The notes under the pieces were generated by a model. It was not told the origin of the DNA. It was given only the letters and a program-made list of their open reading frames with translations, and made no database searches. Both the position numbers and the translations under genes were made by a program. Source: Candidatus Saccharibacteria bacterium CG_4_10_14_0_2_um_filter_52_9 (GTDB lineage Bacteria; Actinomycetota; Acidimicrobiia; Acidimicrobiales; RAAP-2). From it: DNA of 64,000 bases. The stretch lies in assembly GCA_903970515.1 (NCBI GenBank), contig CAJCJA010000002.1, positions 19,195-83,194 on the forward strand, in the 5' to 3' direction. This document shows, piece after piece, positions 61,775-64,000 of this stretch (the stretch's first letter is position 1; each line of letters begins with the position of its first letter).

Positions 61775-61827
61775 ACCCTGCTTCCTTGCTATCCGGAATA
61801 CTCCGGCACCAGTGTAGAAAGCAGGGT
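61775..61827 (+). promoter_or_regulatory. Two-tier hairpin in the 5' leader of the repeat protein gene
   Basis: Outer stem ACCCTGCTT (61775-61783) with AAGCAGGGT (61819-61827), 9 bp; inner stem CCGGA-ATAC-TCCGG. The right outer arm contains the AGGG ribosome binding site for the ATG at 61832. Upstream TGCTAAGTT (about 61749-61757) could be the -10. Resembles a translation-control leader; I cannot match it to a known riboswitch class. Confidence 0.4.
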
Positions 61828-61831
61828 TCCC

Positions 61832-63235
61832 ATGAGGGGATTTGTTCCACGTTCGATCCGTACCTTGACGGCGAAGATGGCCGTCGCGGCCACGGCAGGA
61901 TCGCTCATCGTCGCGAGCGCCATCGCGCTTAGCGCATCGCCGGCTCTTTCGGTCGGCACGTCCAGCAATACTATTTCGGCGAGCACCGCTCCAAGTGCCG
62001 GGAGCACGCACGGCACCTACAGCGCGAGCGCGCAAGCAACGTCCAAAGACATCGTCGCGATCACACTGAGTTCATCGTCGTCGGGCTGCTCGATAAGCAA
62101 CGGAAAAGTGACCTTCACTGGCTCGGGCACGTGCGTGGTTGACTTCAATGACGCCGGCAACTCGACCTACGCTGCAGCACCCGAAGTAGTCCAAAGCATC
62201 AAGGTGTATTCGTCCAACGACATCACGGTAAGCAAAGCTCCGAGTGCGGGAAGTACGGGGGGTTCCTATTCACCCGGCGCGTCAGCGACCTCAGGTGACG
62301 CCGTGGTTCGCACTCTCTCGAACGCCTCCTCAGGTTGCAGTCTTTCCTCAGGCACCGTGACCTTCACTGGCGCGGGCACCTGCCGCGTTGACTTTAACGA
62401 CCCGGGCAACGGCGCGTTTGCCGCCGCAAGCGAAGTGCAACAGAGCATCGAAATCTACGCAGCGAACCTGATCCACACGAGCACCGCCCCGGCCGCCGGT
62501 ACGATCAACGGTAGTTACGACGCGAGCGCAAGTGCGACGTCCGGCGACTCTGTCGTCATCACTCTCGACGCCACGTCAACGGGATGCTCGATCGCGAAGT
62601 CCGACGTGACGTTTACCGGTAACGGATACTGTCGTGTCGACTTCAACGATGCGGGTAACGGAGCCTTCTCCGGTGCGGCGCAGGTTCAACAAGTGATCAT
62701 TGTGGGCAATGGTGGACCAAAGGCGCAGGCGCCGTTGTACTTGACCAGCCTGAACGGCACGAAGTTCAACAAATTGACGCTCACCTCGAGCGGCGGATCC
62801 GGTTCAGGCGCGGTGAGCTATACGGCGACTTCAGGCACCGCGGGATGCACGATCAGCGGCAACGTACTCAGTGCGAAGAGCGTGGGAACTTGCCTCGTCA
62901 CTGTGACCAAGGCAGCCGATTCGGTCTACGCCGCGGTCCAGTCCTACGCGACGACGGTCACTTTCAACCTTGCGAAGAGTCCAGTCGCGAAGCGTGTCAG
63001 CGCGGCGGTGCGCACCGGTAGGAGTAACCGCGTCACGATCATTGGCGCGAACTTCTACGGCCAGCCACGCATCATCAGCAGTGCTCGCGATACGAAGATC
63101 GGAGTCGTGAGCGACACTGGCAGCGCCCTTTCGATCGTCATCACCGTGTACCCAGGCGCGCCAGTCGGCATTCACACGATGAAATTGACATTTCCTCACG
63201 GTCAGGTCACGTCAGTCCTTTACAACCAGCGCTAA
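61832..63235 (+). CDS. Secreted protein with three 83-residue Cys-paired repeats
   Basis: 467 residues. Signal peptide: RSIRTLTAKMAVAATAGSLIVASAIALSA, cleavage near residue 40 (given in part). Residues 48-296 are three tandem repeats of exactly 83 residues, each with AP-AG, a GCS cysteine, VTFTG, a (G)TC or YC cysteine, VDFND and GN. A fourth, shorter relative (residues 300-390) has GCTI and GTCLVTV, then a C-terminal domain ending VTSVLYNQR with no anchor. Ser/Thr/Gly-rich, likely beta-sandwich surface protein with one disulfide per repeat. Function unknown. Confidence 0.8.
   Translation: MRGFVPRSIRTLTAKMAVAATAGSLIVASAIALSASPALSVGTSSNTISASTAPSAGSTHGTYSASAQATSKDIVAITLSSSSSGCSISNGKVTFTGSGTCVVDFNDAGNSTYAAAPEVVQSIKVYSSNDITVSKAPSAGSTGGSYSPGASATSGDAVVRTLSNASSGCSLSSGTVTFTGAGTCRVDFNDPGNGAFAAASEVQQSIEIYAANLIHTSTAPAAGTINGSYDASASATSGDSVVITLDATSTGCSIAKSDVTFTGNGYCRVDFNDAGNGAFSGAAQVQQVIIVGNGGPKAQAPLYLTSLNGTKFNKLTLTSSGGSGSGAVSYTATSGTAGCTISGNVLSAKSVGTCLVTVTKAADSVYAAVQSYATTVTFNLAKSPVAKRVSAAVRTGRSNRVTIIGANFYGQPRIISSARDTKIGVVSDTGSALSIVITVYPGAPVGIHTMKLTFPHGQVTSVLYNQR
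61973..62719 (+). repeat. Three tandem 249-bp repeats
   Basis: Units start at 61973, 62222 and 62471. Protein identity between units is high in the cysteine and VDFND segments and lower at the edges. Confidence 0.75.
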
Positions 63236-63315
63236 TTAATCTGTGGTATCGATTCGGAGTATGACGCCATCTAGAAATACGAAGAATGGCACCTGGTTGC
63301 AATTGAGAAATCGAT

Positions 63316-63345
63316 TTGTTGATGACTGCGGACTACCACTAGCAT
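63316..63345 (+). promoter_or_regulatory. Promoter of the initiator tRNA
   Basis: TTGTTG (63316-63321), 18-base spacer, TAGCAT (63340-63345); start predicted near 63352, just before the mature 5' end at 63357. Confidence 0.4.
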
Positions 63346-63356
63346 GACAGGATCAT

Positions 63357-63433
<77 letters not shown>

Positions 63434-63448
63434 GTGAAGTACCAGGTC

Positions 63449-63474
63449 AGAGCCCTCCCACTCGGGAGGGCTCT
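63449..63474 (+). terminator. Rho-independent-like hairpin after tRNA-fMet
   Basis: AGAGCCCTCCC-ACTC-GGGAGGGCTCT, a perfect 11-bp stem with a 4-base loop. The T-run is weak. Confidence 0.5.
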
Positions 63475-63530
63475 CCTGCATCCGGGATTGTGTCCCTACA
63501 TGAATCCCTACTTCGCGATAACTTGGTTCC

Positions 63531-64000
63531 GTGCGGGGCACGAAGCGCAAACGTCAAAACGGGGTCTGGGAGCTGCGGGTTTATGTCGGCCGAGACCCGG
63601 TTAGCGGCAATCCACGACAAATTTCCCGGACCTTTCACGGAGGCTCACGTGCTGCTGATGAGGCGCTGCGAGACCTTGTAGACAAGTTCGGCGAAGGCCG
63701 ACCGGATGGGCTGGGCGCCACGTTTGGCCAACTGCTGGACAAGTGGCTGGAGGAATCCGAGCGGATGGATCTCTCGCCAACGACCATGCGCACGTACCGC
63801 GCTCAAGTCGAACAGATCATTCGGCCCCGACTTGGAAAGATCGTGCTGACCCGGCTCACGCCCAAACATTTGGACGACCTCTACCGGCACATGAAGGAGG
63901 AGGAGCGGTCGCCAAAGACGATCCGCAACTATCACGCCATCATCTCTTCGGCGCTGCACCAAGGCGTCCGATGGGAGTGGGTGCGCGAAAACGTCGCCGA
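63531..64000 (+). CDS. Tyrosine site-specific integrase, N-terminal part (runs off window)
   Basis: First 156 residues from the GTG at 63531; an in-frame stop at 63519-63521 limits the start. TKRKRQNGVWELRVYVGRD and SRTFHGG form the small AP2-like/Arm DNA-binding domain of phage integrases. From about residue 65 the SAM-like core-binding domain: FGQLLDKWLEES, TMRTYRAQVEQIIRPRLG, HLDDLYRHM, KTIRNYHAIISSALHQGVRW. The catalytic domain lies beyond the edge. No good ribosome binding site. Codon use (for example more AAG/CGG, less CGC bias) differs from the neighbours, as expected for acquired DNA. Confidence 0.85.
   Translation, partial: MRGTKRKRQNGVWELRVYVGRDPVSGNPRQISRTFHGGSRAADEALRDLVDKFGEGRPDGLGATFGQLLDKWLEESERMDLSPTTMRTYRAQVEQIIRPRLGKIVLTRLTPKHLDDLYRHMKEEERSPKTIRNYHAIISSALHQGVRWEWVRENVA

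Noticed and set aside
63490..63681. 63-residue open frame overlapping the integrase start
   Set aside because: Different frame from the integrase, no domain, and the integrase frame has recognisable DNA-binding and core-binding domains.

Overview
The window is a stretch of a high-GC actinobacterial chromosome. Evidence: an MshA-type glycosyltransferase (mycothiol pathway) next to a YbjN-like gene, Rex beside hemACD, C5-pathway haem genes, a WhiB protein, a di-haem QcrC and Rieske-type QcrA/QcrB next to ctaE, a HelD-like ATPase, and many GTG/TTG starts with GTGA or ATGA overlaps. Within Actinobacteria the divergent gene content suggests a deep lineage such as Acidimicrobiia; that placement is inference.

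Layout. 1-9.0 kb: end of an mshA-like gene, a YbjN-like gene, proC, rex, then hemA-hemC-hemD-hemB-hemL, which carry glutamyl-tRNA to uroporphyrinogen III, and a membrane protein coupled to hemL. 9.0-11.0 kb: a convergent geranylgeranyl-reductase-family flavoprotein (likely menaquinone side-chain reduction) and a small DUF4287-like gene. 11.1-27.1 kb: a complete 14-gene complex I operon nuoA-N, almost entirely linked by short stop/start overlaps and ending in a coupled ATP-grasp gene. 27.1-36.5 kb: a GAF-GGDEF protein, an acidic small protein, an RDD membrane protein, a 1009-residue MprF/LPG-synthase fusion, a HAD-like protein, and an FAD oxidoreductase/DUF1365/CFA-type methyltransferase operon. 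36.5-39.9 kb: hemE-hemH-hemG on the minus strand complete the haem route except for a HemQ, which is not in the window. 40.1-46.4 kb: HelD-like ATPase, then ctaE-qcrC-qcrA-qcrB, so complex I, the quinone reductase and the bcc-aa3 branch sit close together. 46.4-52.6 kb: a phosphodiester glycosidase-domain protein with an unusual W-x-W repeat, an AAA+/VWA chelatase-like pair, WhiB, and a formiminotransferase-like gene. 52.7-61.7 kb: an envelope/cytoskeleton-like neighbourhood with a DUF2342 protein that has lost its HEXXH, an MreB-like protein with a degenerate phosphate loop, a HEAT-repeat protein, a PDZ-Lon membrane protease, a DivIVA-domain protein with a phage Mu-F-like Cys/His tail, and a UPF0182 membrane protein. 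61.8-63.2 kb: a secreted protein with three exact 83-residue repeats behind a structured 5' leader. 63.36-64.0 kb: initiator tRNA-Met followed by the start of a tyrosine integrase, which marks the edge of an integrated element.

Two sequence-level themes stand out. First, a -10-like hexamer (TAGGCT, TAGCCT, TAACGT, TAAGGT, TACGAT and relatives) repeatedly lies 6-8 bases before a start codon that has no usable ribosome binding site, which points to leaderless mRNAs for proC, rex, hemB, the AAA+ gene, the MreB-like gene, the DivIVA-like gene and UPF0182. Second, the 53-62 kb region combines several pseudo-enzymes and a fusion protein around a widely conserved PDZ-Lon/UPF0182 core, and is the best candidate here for an undescribed system.
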